Below, piece by piece: positions 55,253-63,876 of a stretch of 64,000 nt of DNA. How positions within the stretch are numbered: position 1 is the first letter of the stretch; each line of letters begins with the position of its first letter. The position numbers and the translations under genes are program-made. Under the pieces are notes generated by a model. That model did no database searches and was not told where the DNA came from. It saw only the letters and a program-made list of their open reading frames with translations. The DNA lies in the NCBI RefSeq assembly GCF_900564145.1, contig NZ_UOOB01000002.1, positions 496,001 to 560,000 of the forward strand, given 5' to 3'. This DNA is from Comamonas sp. lk (GTDB lineage Bacteria > Pseudomonadota > Gammaproteobacteria > Burkholderiales > Burkholderiaceae_C).

Positions 55253-56101
55253 ATGGCAATTCAAACTGTAGGCATCGTCGGTGCAGGCACCATGGGCAAT
55301 GGCATCGCACAAGCCTGTGCGGTATCGGGCATCGATGTGGTGATGGTGGATATTTCGGAAGCCGCCGTGCAAAAAGGCCTGGCTACCGTCTCCGGCAGCC
55401 TGGACCGCCTGATCAAGAAAGAAAAGATCAGCGAAGCCGACAAGGCCGCCGCTCTGGCCCGCATCAAGATCTCGACCAGCTATGACGATCTGAAACCAGC
55501 CCAGCTGGTGATTGAAGCCGCTACCGAGAACTTCGACCTCAAGGTCAAGATCCTCAAGCAGCTGGACGGCATGCTGGGCCAGGACGTGATCGTGGCGACC
55601 AATACCTCGTCGATTTCCATCACCCAGCTGGCCGCCGTGACCCAGCGCGCCGACCGTTTCATCGGCATGCACTTCTTCAACCCCGTGCCCATGATGGCCC
55701 TGGTGGAGATCATTGTCGGCCTGCAGACTTCGGACGCCACCCACGCCGCCGTCAAGGACATGGCCGAGCGCCTGGGCAAGACTCCCATCACCGTCAAGAA
55801 CGCCCCCGGCTTTGTGGTCAACCGCATTCTGGTGCCCATGATCAACGAAGCCTTCTTCGTGCTGTCCGAAGGCCTGGCCTCGGCCGAAGACATTGACGCC
55901 GGCATGAAGCTGGGCTGCAACCAGCCGATCGGCCCGCTGGCTCTGGCCGACATGGTCGGCCTGGATGTCTGTCTGGCCGTGATGGAGGTGTACCTAAAGG
56001 AGTTCGGCGACAGCAAGTACCGCGCCTGCCCGCTGCTCAAGGAAATGGTGGCCGCCGGTCGTCTGGGTCGAAAGACCGGACGCGGTGTTTACACCTACTA
56101 A
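55253..56101 (+). CDS. 3-hydroxybutyryl-CoA dehydrogenase
   Basis: A 282-aa NAD(P)-dependent beta-oxidation enzyme. GAGTMGNGIAQ (10-20) binds the cofactor, and FIGMHFFNPVPMMALVEI carries the catalytic histidine-glutamate set. NAPGFVVNRILVPMINEA leads into the C-terminal helical domain. ATG 55253 sits 10 bases after AAGGAGA; the open frame upstream is not needed. It may act in butanoate, PHB or phenylacetate metabolism, and a crotonase gene follows after 75 bp. Confidence 0.93.
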   Translation: MAIQTVGIVGAGTMGNGIAQACAVSGIDVVMVDISEAAVQKGLATVSGSLDRLIKKEKISEADKAAALARIKISTSYDDLKPAQLVIEAATENFDLKVKILKQLDGMLGQDVIVATNTSSISITQLAAVTQRADRFIGMHFFNPVPMMALVEIIVGLQTSDATHAAVKDMAERLGKTPITVKNAPGFVVNRILVPMINEAFFVLSEGLASAEDIDAGMKLGCNQPIGPLALADMVGLDVCLAVMEVYLKEFGDSKYRACPLLKEMVAAGRLGRKTGRGVYTY

Positions 56102-56176
56102 ATAGCGCCTCTACAGGTCTTCTGCGCGACTGCGGCATTTTTCACCGCCCTCTAAGGTTGCGGCAGGAGACCTGCC

Positions 56177-56992
56177 ATGCAAATCGAAATTCCCAGCCCT
56201 CCGCCCGAGGGCTGTATTCATTGTGAAGTGCGCGGCCATGTGCTGCTGATAGGCATCAACCGCCCGGCCAAGCGCAACGGCTGGACACCAGCCATGTTCC
56301 AGCAGCTGGGAGAGGCCTATACAAGACTGGACGACGAGCCGGACTTGCGCGTAGGCCTGCTGCACGCTTTTGGCGAGCATTTCACCGCCGGCCTGGATCT
56401 GCCGGCGATTGCCGAGTTCATGAAAGCCGGCCAGAAAGTGATTGCGCCCGGGCTGGTGGAGCCCCATGACTTCGGCCTGCCCGGCTATCGCCGCCGCAGC
56501 AAGCCCATGGTGGCAGCCGTGCAAGGCATTTGCTTTACCGTCGGCATCGAGCTGATGCTGGGTGCCGATATCGTGGTGGCGGCCGACAACTGCCGCTTTG
56601 CGCAGATGGAAGTGCAGCGCTGCATCATGCCCACGGGCGGCGCCACGCTGCGCATGGCCGAGCGTGCAGGCGTGGGCAATGCCATGCTGCACATGCTCAC
56701 CGGCGACGAATTCGACAGCGCCGAAGCCTATCGCTGCAACTTTGTGCAAAAAGTCGTACCCGCCGGGCTGCAGCTGGACGAAGCCGTCCGCATTGCCGAG
56801 CGCATTGCGGCCCAGGCTCCGCAAGCCGTGGTGGCCACCCGCCTGAACGTGCTCAAGGCCATAGAGCTGGGCCAGGCCGCCGCCGTGGCCGATTTCATTC
56901 CCGTGCAACAGCGCCTGGCACAGAGCGAGGACGCGGCCGAAGGCGTGCGCTCCTTCATAGAAAAACGCCCCGCACGTTTTACCGGCCGCTGA
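56177..56992 (+). CDS. Crotonase (enoyl-CoA hydratase/isomerase) family protein
   Basis: A 271-aa member with the oxyanion-hole segments FGEHFTAGLDL and VQGICFTVGIELMLGADIVVAA. The usual catalytic Glu pair is not obvious (RFAQMEV where AxPE is often found), so hydratase activity is uncertain. It could be a hydrolase or isomerase variant. The gene lies downstream of the hydroxyacyl-CoA dehydrogenase and 21 bp ahead of the NylB-like gene. Confidence 0.88.
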   Translation: MQIEIPSPPPEGCIHCEVRGHVLLIGINRPAKRNGWTPAMFQQLGEAYTRLDDEPDLRVGLLHAFGEHFTAGLDLPAIAEFMKAGQKVIAPGLVEPHDFGLPGYRRRSKPMVAAVQGICFTVGIELMLGADIVVAADNCRFAQMEVQRCIMPTGGATLRMAERAGVGNAMLHMLTGDEFDSAEAYRCNFVQKVVPAGLQLDEAVRIAERIAAQAPQAVVATRLNVLKAIELGQAAAVADFIPVQQRLAQSEDAAEGVRSFIEKRPARFTGR

Positions 56993-57013
56993 ATCCATTC
57001 CAGGGAGTGCACG

Positions 57014-58342
57014 ATGAAATTCAAGTCTTTTTCGCGTCAGGTGCTTACACCGATTACGCTAGCAGCTCTTCTTTCAGTAGCAAACACACCGCTGATGGCG
57101 CAGACCGCCGCTCTGCCCGATCCAGCCAGCACCACGGTGCAGGCTCTGGGCTGGATGCAGGGCTTTCCACCGCCGCCGGACAAGCAGATCACCTTTGACA
57201 ACCCTGTGGGAAATGTCTTCCCCCGCATACGCTGGACCTTCTCTCATATCCGCGAGCTGGTGCCCACGGCCAATGTCTGGCGCGGCACGGGCGCACCCAG
57301 CCCGCTGCGCGCCGCACCGGTGAATCTGGACGGTGTGCGCCTGAAAGTCATGGGCACGGGCGAGGAGCTGACCTTTGCCCAGTCGCTGGAGCGCAATTAC
57401 ACCGACGGCATCGTGGTGCTGCACAAGGGCCGCGTCGTCTACGAAAAATATTTTGGTGCGCTGACGCCCGAGCGTCCGCATCTGGCCATGTCGGTGACCA
57501 AATCCTTTGTCGGCACGCTGGCCGCTATGCTGGCCGAAGAAGGCACGCTCAAGCCCGATGCTCCCGTCACCCAGTACCTGCCGGAGATGAAGGACACGGC
57601 CTATGGCGATGCCGCGGTGCGCCAGGTGATGGACATGACGATTGGCGTGAAGTATTCCGAGAACTATGCCGATCCCAAGGCCGAAGTCTGGGACTATGCC
57701 CGCGCCGGCGGCATGGTGCCCCAGGGCAGGGACTATGCAGGGCCCAAAAGCTTTGACCTGTTTCTGCAGGGTCTGCAAAAAGAAGGCGAGCACGGCCAGG
57801 CCTTTGCCTACAAAACGGCTAATGCCGAAGTCCTGGCCTGGCTGGTACGCCGCGCCAGCGGCAAATCGCTGGCCCAGTTGATGAGCGAGCGCATCTGGAG
57901 CCGCATCGGTGCCGAGCAAGATGCCTATTTCATGGTCGATCGCATAGGCACGGAATCGGGCGGCGGCGGACTCAACACCGCGCTGCGCGATCTGGCCCGC
58001 TTTGGCGAGATGATGCGCAACCAAGGCCGCTACAACGGCCAGCAGGTGCTGCCCAAGGCCGTGGTTGAGGACATTCAGCGCGGTGCAGACAAGGCCCAGT
58101 TTGCCAAGGCCGGCTATACCACCCTGCCCGGCTGGTCCTACCGCAATATGTGGTGGGTCTCGCACAACGACCATGGCGCGTATATGGCGCGCGGCATTCA
58201 CGGCCAGGCCGTCTATATCGATCCCAAAGCCCAGATGGTGATTGCCCGCTATGCCTCGCACCCGATTGCAGCCAATGGCGCCAATGACCCCATCAGCCTG
58301 CCCGCCTATCAGGCTGTGGCCGATGCGCTCATGAAAAAATAG
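57014..58342 (+). CDS. Exported serine hydrolase, 6-aminohexanoate-dimer hydrolase (NylB)-like
   Basis: A 442-aa class C beta-lactamase-fold enzyme. The signal peptide is about 1-30. The catalytic SxxK is S160-K163 in AMSVTKSF, and the partner tyrosine probably lies in VKYSENYADP. The closing HGQAVYIDP fits the KTG-like strand. WRGTGAPSPLR and the overall length resemble NylB-like carboxylesterases and 6-aminohexanoate-dimer hydrolases. The natural substrate may be an ester or amide; the nylon-oligomer link is family analogy only. Confidence 0.85.
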   Translation: MKFKSFSRQVLTPITLAALLSVANTPLMAQTAALPDPASTTVQALGWMQGFPPPPDKQITFDNPVGNVFPRIRWTFSHIRELVPTANVWRGTGAPSPLRAAPVNLDGVRLKVMGTGEELTFAQSLERNYTDGIVVLHKGRVVYEKYFGALTPERPHLAMSVTKSFVGTLAAMLAEEGTLKPDAPVTQYLPEMKDTAYGDAAVRQVMDMTIGVKYSENYADPKAEVWDYARAGGMVPQGRDYAGPKSFDLFLQGLQKEGEHGQAFAYKTANAEVLAWLVRRASGKSLAQLMSERIWSRIGAEQDAYFMVDRIGTESGGGGLNTALRDLARFGEMMRNQGRYNGQQVLPKAVVEDIQRGADKAQFAKAGYTTLPGWSYRNMWWVSHNDHGAYMARGIHGQAVYIDPKAQMVIARYASHPIAANGANDPISLPAYQAVADALMKK

Positions 58343-58347
58343 CGTGC

Positions 58348-58746
58348 ATGAAGATCCGACCTCAATACCATCTGCGCCCCGGCCCGCAAGGCCTGCAAGC
58401 CTGGGATGTTCGCCAGCTGATTGCGCAAGCCGCCGCCTTGGGGCTGCAGCCCCATTGGGTGGCACTGGCCGAGATTACCGAACTCGGCGAGCGCTACTGG
58501 TTTACCGAGCCCGGCGACGAACCCACGCCACGCGCGGTTGCCGAGCACCTGAAGCTGGTGGAGGCAGCGGATACCCAATACCCGATTCTGCTGGATGCAG
58601 AAGGCCGGCTGATGGACGGCATGCACCGCTGCGTCAAACGCCTGAGCCAGGGCCACAGCCATGTGCTGGCCCTGCGCTTTCCCGATACGCCAGCGCCGGA
58701 CTTTGTGGGCATTGCCGCCGACGATCTACCTTACGACGAGGAATGA
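58348..58746 (+). CDS. Conserved hypothetical protein with ParB/sulfiredoxin-like segment
   Basis: A 132-aa protein I cannot name. DAEGRLMDGMHRCVKRL resembles the DGxHR loop of the ParB/Srx superfamily, which binds nucleotides. The rest (AWDVRQLIAQAAALGLQPHWVAL) shows no further motif. It starts 5 bp after the NylB-like gene and is probably co-translated with it. Confidence 0.6.
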   Translation: MKIRPQYHLRPGPQGLQAWDVRQLIAQAAALGLQPHWVALAEITELGERYWFTEPGDEPTPRAVAEHLKLVEAADTQYPILLDAEGRLMDGMHRCVKRLSQGHSHVLALRFPDTPAPDFVGIAADDLPYDEE

Positions 58747-58769
58747 GGTCGGTTGTTTGATAGAGAACT

Positions 58770-58819
58770 ATCAAAAACCATAGCTGCATGCGCTTGATCT
58801 GAAAGCGCTTTACGGCTTT
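58770..58819 (+). repeat. Dispersed palindromic repeat, copy 4 (best preserved)
   Basis: The core ATAGCTGCATGCGCTTGATC (58780-58799) is the reference for the other copies. The arms GCGCTT (58790-58795) and AAGCGC (58803-58808) are exact complements. It lies in the 180-bp gap before ohr, which holds no gene. Confidence 0.55.
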
Positions 58820-58926
58820 CGATGCTGATTATTGTCTTCCAGGCACAACAGCCATCACCCCTGCAGACCGCAGCCGTCATCGGCTTGCGTTAGCGTGTGA
58901 GATTCATCAACCCCCAGGAGATAGCC

Positions 58927-59343
58927 ATGGCCCAGCTCGACAAAGTTCTCTATACCGCCCACGCCCACACCACCGGCGGGCGCGAAGGCGCATCGCGCAC
59001 CGATGACGGCCGTCTGGATATCCAGCTGACCTCGCCCGGCGGTGCCGGCAAGGGCACCAACCCCGAGCAGCTGTTTGCCGCCGGCTACTCGGCCTGCTTT
59101 ATCGGCGCCATGAAGGCCGTGGCCGCACGCCAGAAGCTGACGCTGCCACCAGACCTGTCGGTCGATGCCCAGGTGGACCTGGGCCCTGTGGGCCAGGTGT
59201 TCGGCATCGCCGTGCGCATGACCATCAACCTGCCCGGCATGGACAAGGCCCAGGCCCAGGAGCTGGTGGATGCAGCCCACCAGGTCTGCCCCTACTCCAA
59301 TGCCACGCGCGGCAACATCGACGTTGCGCTGACGGTGGCCTAA
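58927..59343 (+). CDS. ohr: Organic hydroperoxide resistance protein (OsmC/Ohr family)
   Basis: A 138-aa thiol peroxidase that reduces organic hydroperoxides. The two active-site cysteines are C57 (GYSACFIGA) and C121 (HQVCPYSNATRGN). The loop GGAGKGTNPEQLF is the family's. ATG 58927 follows AGGAGATAGCC. An OhrR gene or a clear OhrR box was not seen. The stop TAA shares bases with the stop TAG of the opposing 2'-5' RNA ligase gene. Confidence 0.92.
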   Translation: MAQLDKVLYTAHAHTTGGREGASRTDDGRLDIQLTSPGGAGKGTNPEQLFAAGYSACFIGAMKAVAARQKLTLPPDLSVDAQVDLGPVGQVFGIAVRMTINLPGMDKAQAQELVDAAHQVCPYSNATRGNIDVALTVA

Positions 59344-60020
59344 ACTTCACCCAGCTCTGCCCACAAAGCCCCGGGCGCGGCGCTGTAGCGCCCGGCGGCC
59401 AGATCAAAGCAGCCTTCCCGCACCAACGGTCCCGCCATATCGGCGCTGGCATAGCGCACCAGGGCCAGCTGGCCGACCGGCTGGGGCGGCAGCCCCTGCC
59501 CCAGCTCCTGCTGCTCCTTGAGTTTTTGCAGCGCCTGGGCCAAAGGCAAGCGCTGCCCATAGTGGCCCAGCGTCACATGGGGCACATAGCGCCAGCCGGG
59601 CACGGGCTGCTGCGGCACCAGGGCCGCATGCAGAGCCGCCAGCGCCTCGCCGCCTTCGGCCACGGCCAGATAAGGCACGGAGGTAAAACTGCCCACGCCA
59701 CCCAGCTGCAGCACAAAAGGTTGTTGTGCCAGGTTTTTGAGCAAGCCCAGATCGCGGCGCAAGGCCTGCAGCCCGAACTCCCCCGCTTCATGCGCATCAC
59801 CGTCGGCACACAGGCCGCGATAGGCCACGGTGATATGCGGCTGGCGCGCATAGCGCGCCAGCAGACAGTCGTCCAGGGCCGCACGGCCGGCCGCCACCGC
59901 CTGGCGGGTCGCCGCATCATCCAGCCACACCACCCAGACCGCGCACCAAGGGCAGCCCTGGTGCCATTCGGCAAAATCGCGGTCATCGCAGGGCAGGGAC
60001 AGTTCGGCGCTAGCATGCAT
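59340..60020 (-). CDS. 2'-5' RNA ligase/cyclic phosphodiesterase-like (2H) protein
   Basis: A 226-aa 2H-phosphoesterase. The two HxT motifs are H62-T64 (PHITVAY) and H148-T150 (PHVTLGHY). The family (LigT/ThpR) opens 2',3'-cyclic phosphates or forms reversible 2'-5' RNA bonds. Its biological role is not settled. It is tail-to-tail with ohr. Confidence 0.8.
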   Translation of the reverse strand: MHASAELSLPCDDRDFAEWHQGCPWCAVWVVWLDDAATRQAVAAGRAALDDCLLARYARQPHITVAYRGLCADGDAHEAGEFGLQALRRDLGLLKNLAQQPFVLQLGGVGSFTSVPYLAVAEGGEALAALHAALVPQQPVPGWRYVPHVTLGHYGQRLPLAQALQKLKEQQELGQGLPPQPVGQLALVRYASADMAGPLVREGCFDLAAGRYSAAPGALWAELGEV

Positions 60021-60152
60021 GGCCGCCAGTGTGCCAGCGAAAATTCACCGGTTTCACGGACCAGCCGGAGCAAACAGTTACCACTTTGAAAACAAATCTT
60101 TTGCCAGGGCCATCTGCGCCTTAGCAAGGCATTTGCGCATGACAATGCAGGC

Positions 60153-61193
60153 ATGAGCCATCTTCCAGACACTGCGCCAGACCACCCTTATGCGGCCCTC
60201 ACGCCCGACTGCGTGATCGATGCCCTGTGCAGCACCGCGCTGGTGCCGGACGGGCGCTTGACGGCGCTGAGTTCCTACGAGAACCGCGTGTACCTGGCCC
60301 ACCAGGATGTGGGCGACAGAGTGGTGGCCAAGTTCTACCGCCCCGGCCGCTGGAGCCGGGCGCAGATAGAGGAAGAGCACAGCTTCTCGCAAGAGCTGGT
60401 CGAAAGCGAGGTGCCGGTGGTGGCCCCCCTGGTGCTGCAGGGGCAAACCGTGCATGAGCACGCCGGCTTTCTCTTCAGCGTCAGCCCCTGGCGCGGCGGG
60501 CGCAGGCCCGAGCTGGATGACTGGGAGGTGCTGGAATGGATTGGCCGCTTTCTGGCCCGCATTCACACCGTGGGTTCGACCCAGACCTTTGCCCATCGCC
60601 CGGCGCTGGATCTGCAAAGCTTTGGCCATGAACCCATGAACTACCTGCTGGACAACGATGTCGTGGCACTGGAAGTGCGCAGCCGCTGGCTGCTGGCCTG
60701 CGAGCGCGCTCTGCATCTGATAGCGCCTGCCGCAGATGGATTAAGCCATGCCGGTCATTTTGGCCTGCACAGTGCAACCCAGATTCGCCTGCACGGCGAC
60801 TGCCACCCCGGCAATATTCTGTGGACGCCGCTGGACGACCAAGGCCATGGCGGCCCGCATTTTGTGGATCTGGACGACGCCCGCAGCGGCCCCGCCGTGC
60901 AGGATTTGTGGATGCTGCTCTCGGGCGAGCGCGATCAGCAAACCCAGCAGTTGTCGGCTCTGCTGGAAGGCTATGAACAGTTTCGCCCCTTTGACCGGCG
61001 CGAGCTGGCCCTGATCGAGCCGCTGCGCACCCTGCGCCTGCTGCACTACAGCGCCTGGCTGGCCCGGCGCTGGCAAGACCCGATTTTTGCCATCAACTTC
61101 CCCTGGTTCGGCACCCTCGACTACTGGCAAAGCCAAGTGGACATGCTGCATGAACAAATAGAAGCCATGCAGCGAGAGCCGCTGTACGCATGA
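60153..61193 (+). CDS. srkA: Stress response kinase A (SrkA/RdoA)
   Basis: A 346-aa aminoglycoside-phosphotransferase-fold protein kinase that counters stress-induced cell death in enterobacteria. LSSYENRVYLA is the N-lobe strand pair. VVAKFYRPGRWS holds the ATP-binding lysine, HGDCHPGNILW the catalytic Asp loop and FVDLDDARSGPAVQDLWM the metal-binding loop. It is divergent from the 2H gene (132-bp gap, no gene). Confidence 0.92.
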   Translation: MSHLPDTAPDHPYAALTPDCVIDALCSTALVPDGRLTALSSYENRVYLAHQDVGDRVVAKFYRPGRWSRAQIEEEHSFSQELVESEVPVVAPLVLQGQTVHEHAGFLFSVSPWRGGRRPELDDWEVLEWIGRFLARIHTVGSTQTFAHRPALDLQSFGHEPMNYLLDNDVVALEVRSRWLLACERALHLIAPAADGLSHAGHFGLHSATQIRLHGDCHPGNILWTPLDDQGHGGPHFVDLDDARSGPAVQDLWMLLSGERDQQTQQLSALLEGYEQFRPFDRRELALIEPLRTLRLLHYSAWLARRWQDPIFAINFPWFGTLDYWQSQVDMLHEQIEAMQREPLYA

Positions 61194-61217
61194 GCGCGAA
61201 GACAGGGGCTGGCCGCT

Positions 61218-61685
61218 TCAGCAGCGGCCTTCGGCCCTGCAGGCCGGCACCGGCTGGCCGCGCGCATCGCGCCACTGCATCTGGCCGGCATTTTGCGCTG
61301 GCACCGGCGCTTCATAAGCAGTAGCAGGAAGCGCTTTCTCCTCATAGGCTGGCGGCCGATTTGGGTCGTGCAGCACGGTGGAAGTGCCAACGCCTACGCT
61401 GGCCCCGCCCACGCCTGTGGAGGCGCCCACGCCGGCACTGCCCAGCACCTGGCCGCGCTGGTTGACACCCACTCCCACACCCACCGGGCCTAGGCCCGTG
61501 CCCACACCGGCGCTCAGGCCGCCGCTGCCCATGCCCACGCCCACCGAGAACGGCCCCACGGGAATACCAATGCCCACACCCGCGCCTACCGAGCCGCAGC
61601 CCGCCAGCGCCGTGCAGGCGAGCAGGACCGCGCAAGCAGCGGTTCGCAGAGACAAAGCGGCGGGGGTGAATGGGGTATGTGACAT
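61218..61685 (-). CDS. Glycine-rich repeat lipoprotein
   Basis: A 155-aa predicted lipoprotein (LAGC, lipidated C30). Residues 31-105 are made of imperfect repeats around GVGxGxG, such as VGVGMGSGGLSAGVG and LGPVGVGVGVNQRG. The C-terminal 50 residues are ordinary and hold a Cys pair near the end (PVPACRAEGRC). The function is unknown. ATG 61685 is preferred because the lipobox follows at once; the frame is open further upstream. Confidence 0.7.
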   Translation of the reverse strand: MSHTPFTPAALSLRTAACAVLLACTALAGCGSVGAGVGIGIPVGPFSVGVGMGSGGLSAGVGTGLGPVGVGVGVNQRGQVLGSAGVGASTGVGGASVGVGTSTVLHDPNRPPAYEEKALPATAYEAPVPAQNAGQMQWRDARGQPVPACRAEGRC

Positions 61686-62011
61686 GGCGGGACTCCGGTT
61701 CCTGACGGTACAGGCCTTATTTTCCTCTTCTGCGCGATTCCCTTGCCGGCCCGGTCTCTGAAACGGCCAGCAAGCTGGCACAGCAAGCCGCACTCGCCCA
61801 GCGCCGCCGGCGATGACCGGGTCTGCACCAGGGGCACGCACGGGGTGCACCACCGGCGGCAAGCAGGCTTTCTAAAATCGGCCCACTGAGCTGCCAACCA
61901 TTCAGCCAGGCACCCCTGTCTGCCTGCTGGCAAAGTCTTAGAAACGCGTGGATGATCCAGTCAAGGCCGCCTTCAGCGGTATCCACCCGCTCCCACACCA
62001 AGAAATTCATC
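61686..62011. other. 326-bp intergenic region, nothing recognised
   Basis: The gap lies between the leftward lipoprotein gene and the rightward MFS gene. Frames are open on both sides, but the translations have no recognisable domain and lack good ribosome sites. I see no terminator, repeat or clear promoter. It must contain both genes' promoters. Confidence 0.4.
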
Positions 62012-63223
62012 ATGCGAACTCAATGGACACCCTATCCCTGGGTGTGCTTTTCCATGTGCGTGGGCGTCATGGGCACCGCCCTGGCCAGCCCGCTGTACCC
62101 GCTCTACCAGCAGGCCTGGGGGCTTCAGCCCAGTCACATCACCCAGATTTTTGTAGCCTATATGTTCGGCGCTCTGGCCAGCCTGCTGTTTCTGGGGCGG
62201 CTGACCGACCGCTTCGGCTTTCTGCCCGTGCTGCGCAGCGGCCTGATCCTCATGACGGCCGGCGTGCTGGCCTCGGCCCTGGCATGGAATGTGGCCAGCT
62301 TTGCCGTCTGCCGCTTCGTCATCGGCATTGCCTCGGGGCTGATCACCACCTCGGCCTCCGTGGGCATGACCCGGCTCAACAACAGCGGCGATCTGCAGCG
62401 CGCTGCCGCCACCACCAGCCTGACCATCGCCTTCGGCTTCGGCCTGGGGCCCGTGGTCGGTGGTCTGATGGCGCAATGGCTGCCCGCACCGCTGCAGACG
62501 GCCTATATGCCCTCGCTGCTGCTCAGCCTGCTGGGCATTTATGCGCTGTTCCAGTTGCGCCTGCCAGAGTCGGCCAATACCGTCATCGCCCCGAACCAGC
62601 CCTTGTCCCTTCGGGACGTGCGCCCCAGCATCTCCCAGCCGCGCAAGCCGTTTCTGGCCCACTATGCCCTGGGCTGCATGGCGGCGTTTTCGGCCTTTGG
62701 CATGTTCAGCCTGTTTGCCTCTCTGGCACCCAGCTTCATGGAACATATGCTGCCCTGGCACGGGCCGGCCGTCTCGGGCCTGTCCATAGGCATCATTCTG
62801 TTTCTCTCGGCCGGCGTGCAGCTGATTGCGCGGCCCTACGCCACCAAGAGCGTGATCATCACCGGTTTTTTTGCGCTGACGCTGAGCAATCTGCTGCTCA
62901 TGGTCAACACCTTTGTAGGCTCGCCCTGGCTGTTTGCCCTCAGCGTGCTGACCACGGCCGCCGGCCATGGACTGTGCAATCTGGCCGGGCTGTCCGTGGT
63001 CAACAAGGTCTCCAAACCCGTCTCCCGCACCGGCCTGCTGTCCACCTATCTGGTGATTGGCTATCTGGGCACGATTGTTCCCATCCTGGGTCTGGGTTGG
63101 CTGTCTGACTCCATCGGCCTGACCCGCGCCCTGGTAGCGTTCTGCGTCTGCCTGGGCATTCTGACGACGCTTCTGGGCCTGATGTGCATGCGCGCCCGCG
63201 TCCTGCCGACTCCAAGACAGTAA
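62012..63223 (+). CDS. Major facilitator superfamily transporter
   Basis: A 403-aa membrane protein with 12 predicted helices. The A-motif between helices 2 and 3 is GRLTDRFGFLPVLRSG. The N-terminus MRTQWTPYPWVCFSMCVG is short. The layout suggests a drug or metabolite exporter, but the substrate cannot be read. It faces soxR tail-to-tail with 9 bp between them; a SoxR-controlled efflux role is conceivable but not supported by a site upstream. Confidence 0.87.
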   Translation: MRTQWTPYPWVCFSMCVGVMGTALASPLYPLYQQAWGLQPSHITQIFVAYMFGALASLLFLGRLTDRFGFLPVLRSGLILMTAGVLASALAWNVASFAVCRFVIGIASGLITTSASVGMTRLNNSGDLQRAAATTSLTIAFGFGLGPVVGGLMAQWLPAPLQTAYMPSLLLSLLGIYALFQLRLPESANTVIAPNQPLSLRDVRPSISQPRKPFLAHYALGCMAAFSAFGMFSLFASLAPSFMEHMLPWHGPAVSGLSIGIILFLSAGVQLIARPYATKSVIITGFFALTLSNLLLMVNTFVGSPWLFALSVLTTAAGHGLCNLAGLSVVNKVSKPVSRTGLLSTYLVIGYLGTIVPILGLGWLSDSIGLTRALVAFCVCLGILTTLLGLMCMRARVLPTPRQ

Positions 63224-63232
63224 GAACCGTCC

Positions 63233-63724
63233 TCAGCGGAAATGCGGCCCCGGCCCGGCCTGGGCCAGGCAGTCCTCGCCATTGCGCAAAGGGCAGGCCT
63301 TGAGCGAGAGGCAGCCGCAGCCAATGCAGCCATCGAGCTGATCGCGCAGCTGCGTCAGGCCTTCGATGCGCTGATCCAGCTGCTGCCGCCACTGGGCCGA
63401 CAAGGCGGCCCAGTCGGCCTGACTGGGCAACTCGCCGGGCGGCAAAGCACTCAGCGCCTGCGCAATCTCAGCCAAGGGCACGCCCATGCGCTGCGCCACC
63501 TTGATCACGGCCACCCGCCGCAGCACCGCACGCGGGTAGCGGCGCTGGTTTCCCGCCGTGCGCGCACTGGCAATCAAGCCCCGGCTTTCATAAAAATGCA
63601 GCGTGGACACTGCCACGCCGCTGCGCCTTGCCACATCGCCCACGCTGAGCTCCTGCAGCGCCGGCCCCGTAGCGGCTGCGGCCTCGAACACAGGGGTGTG
63701 GCCCGCAGGCTTTGTCGATGGCAT
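63233..63724 (-). CDS. soxR: Redox-sensing transcription activator SoxR
   Basis: A 163-aa MerR-family regulator. The winged helix is [25 protein letters not shown]. The 2Fe-2S ligands C133, C136, C138 and C144 ([12 protein letters not shown]) match the SoxR pattern C-x2-C-x-C-x5-C. Oxidation of the cluster by redox-cycling compounds activates target promoters. It is divergent from the RidA-like gene across a typical SoxR promoter. ATG 63724 gives the usual length. Confidence 0.93.
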   Translation of the reverse strand: MPSTKPAGHTPVFEAAAATGPALQELSVGDVARRSGVAVSTLHFYESRGLIASARTAGNQRRYPRAVLRRVAVIKVAQRMGVPLAEIAQALSALPPGELPSQADWAALSAQWRQQLDQRIEGLTQLRDQLDGCIGCGCLSLKACPLRNGEDCLAQAGPGPHFR

Positions 63725-63791
63725 GAATCTTCCTTTGGCTGTTGAACCCCGCCATGCCCACATTCCGCGCAGGCCCACTGGCACTGAATGC

Positions 63792-63822
63792 TTGACCTCA
63801 AGCTTGGTTAAGGTTGAAGAAT
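63792..63822 (+). promoter_or_regulatory. SoxR-type promoter with 19-bp spacer
   Basis: TTGACC (63792-63797) and AAGAAT (63817-63822) are 19 bp apart, the over-long spacing MerR-family activators correct. Between them, CCTCAAGCTTGGTTAAGG (63796-63813) is an imperfect dyad (12 of 18 symmetric) close to the SoxR consensus half-sites CCTCAA/TTGAGG. It reads rightward into the RidA-like gene. Confidence 0.7.
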
Positions 63823-63876
63823 AACCCACAGTTTCTGGCAAACCACGCCAGCGTCACGGCCCATCCAAGGATTTTC

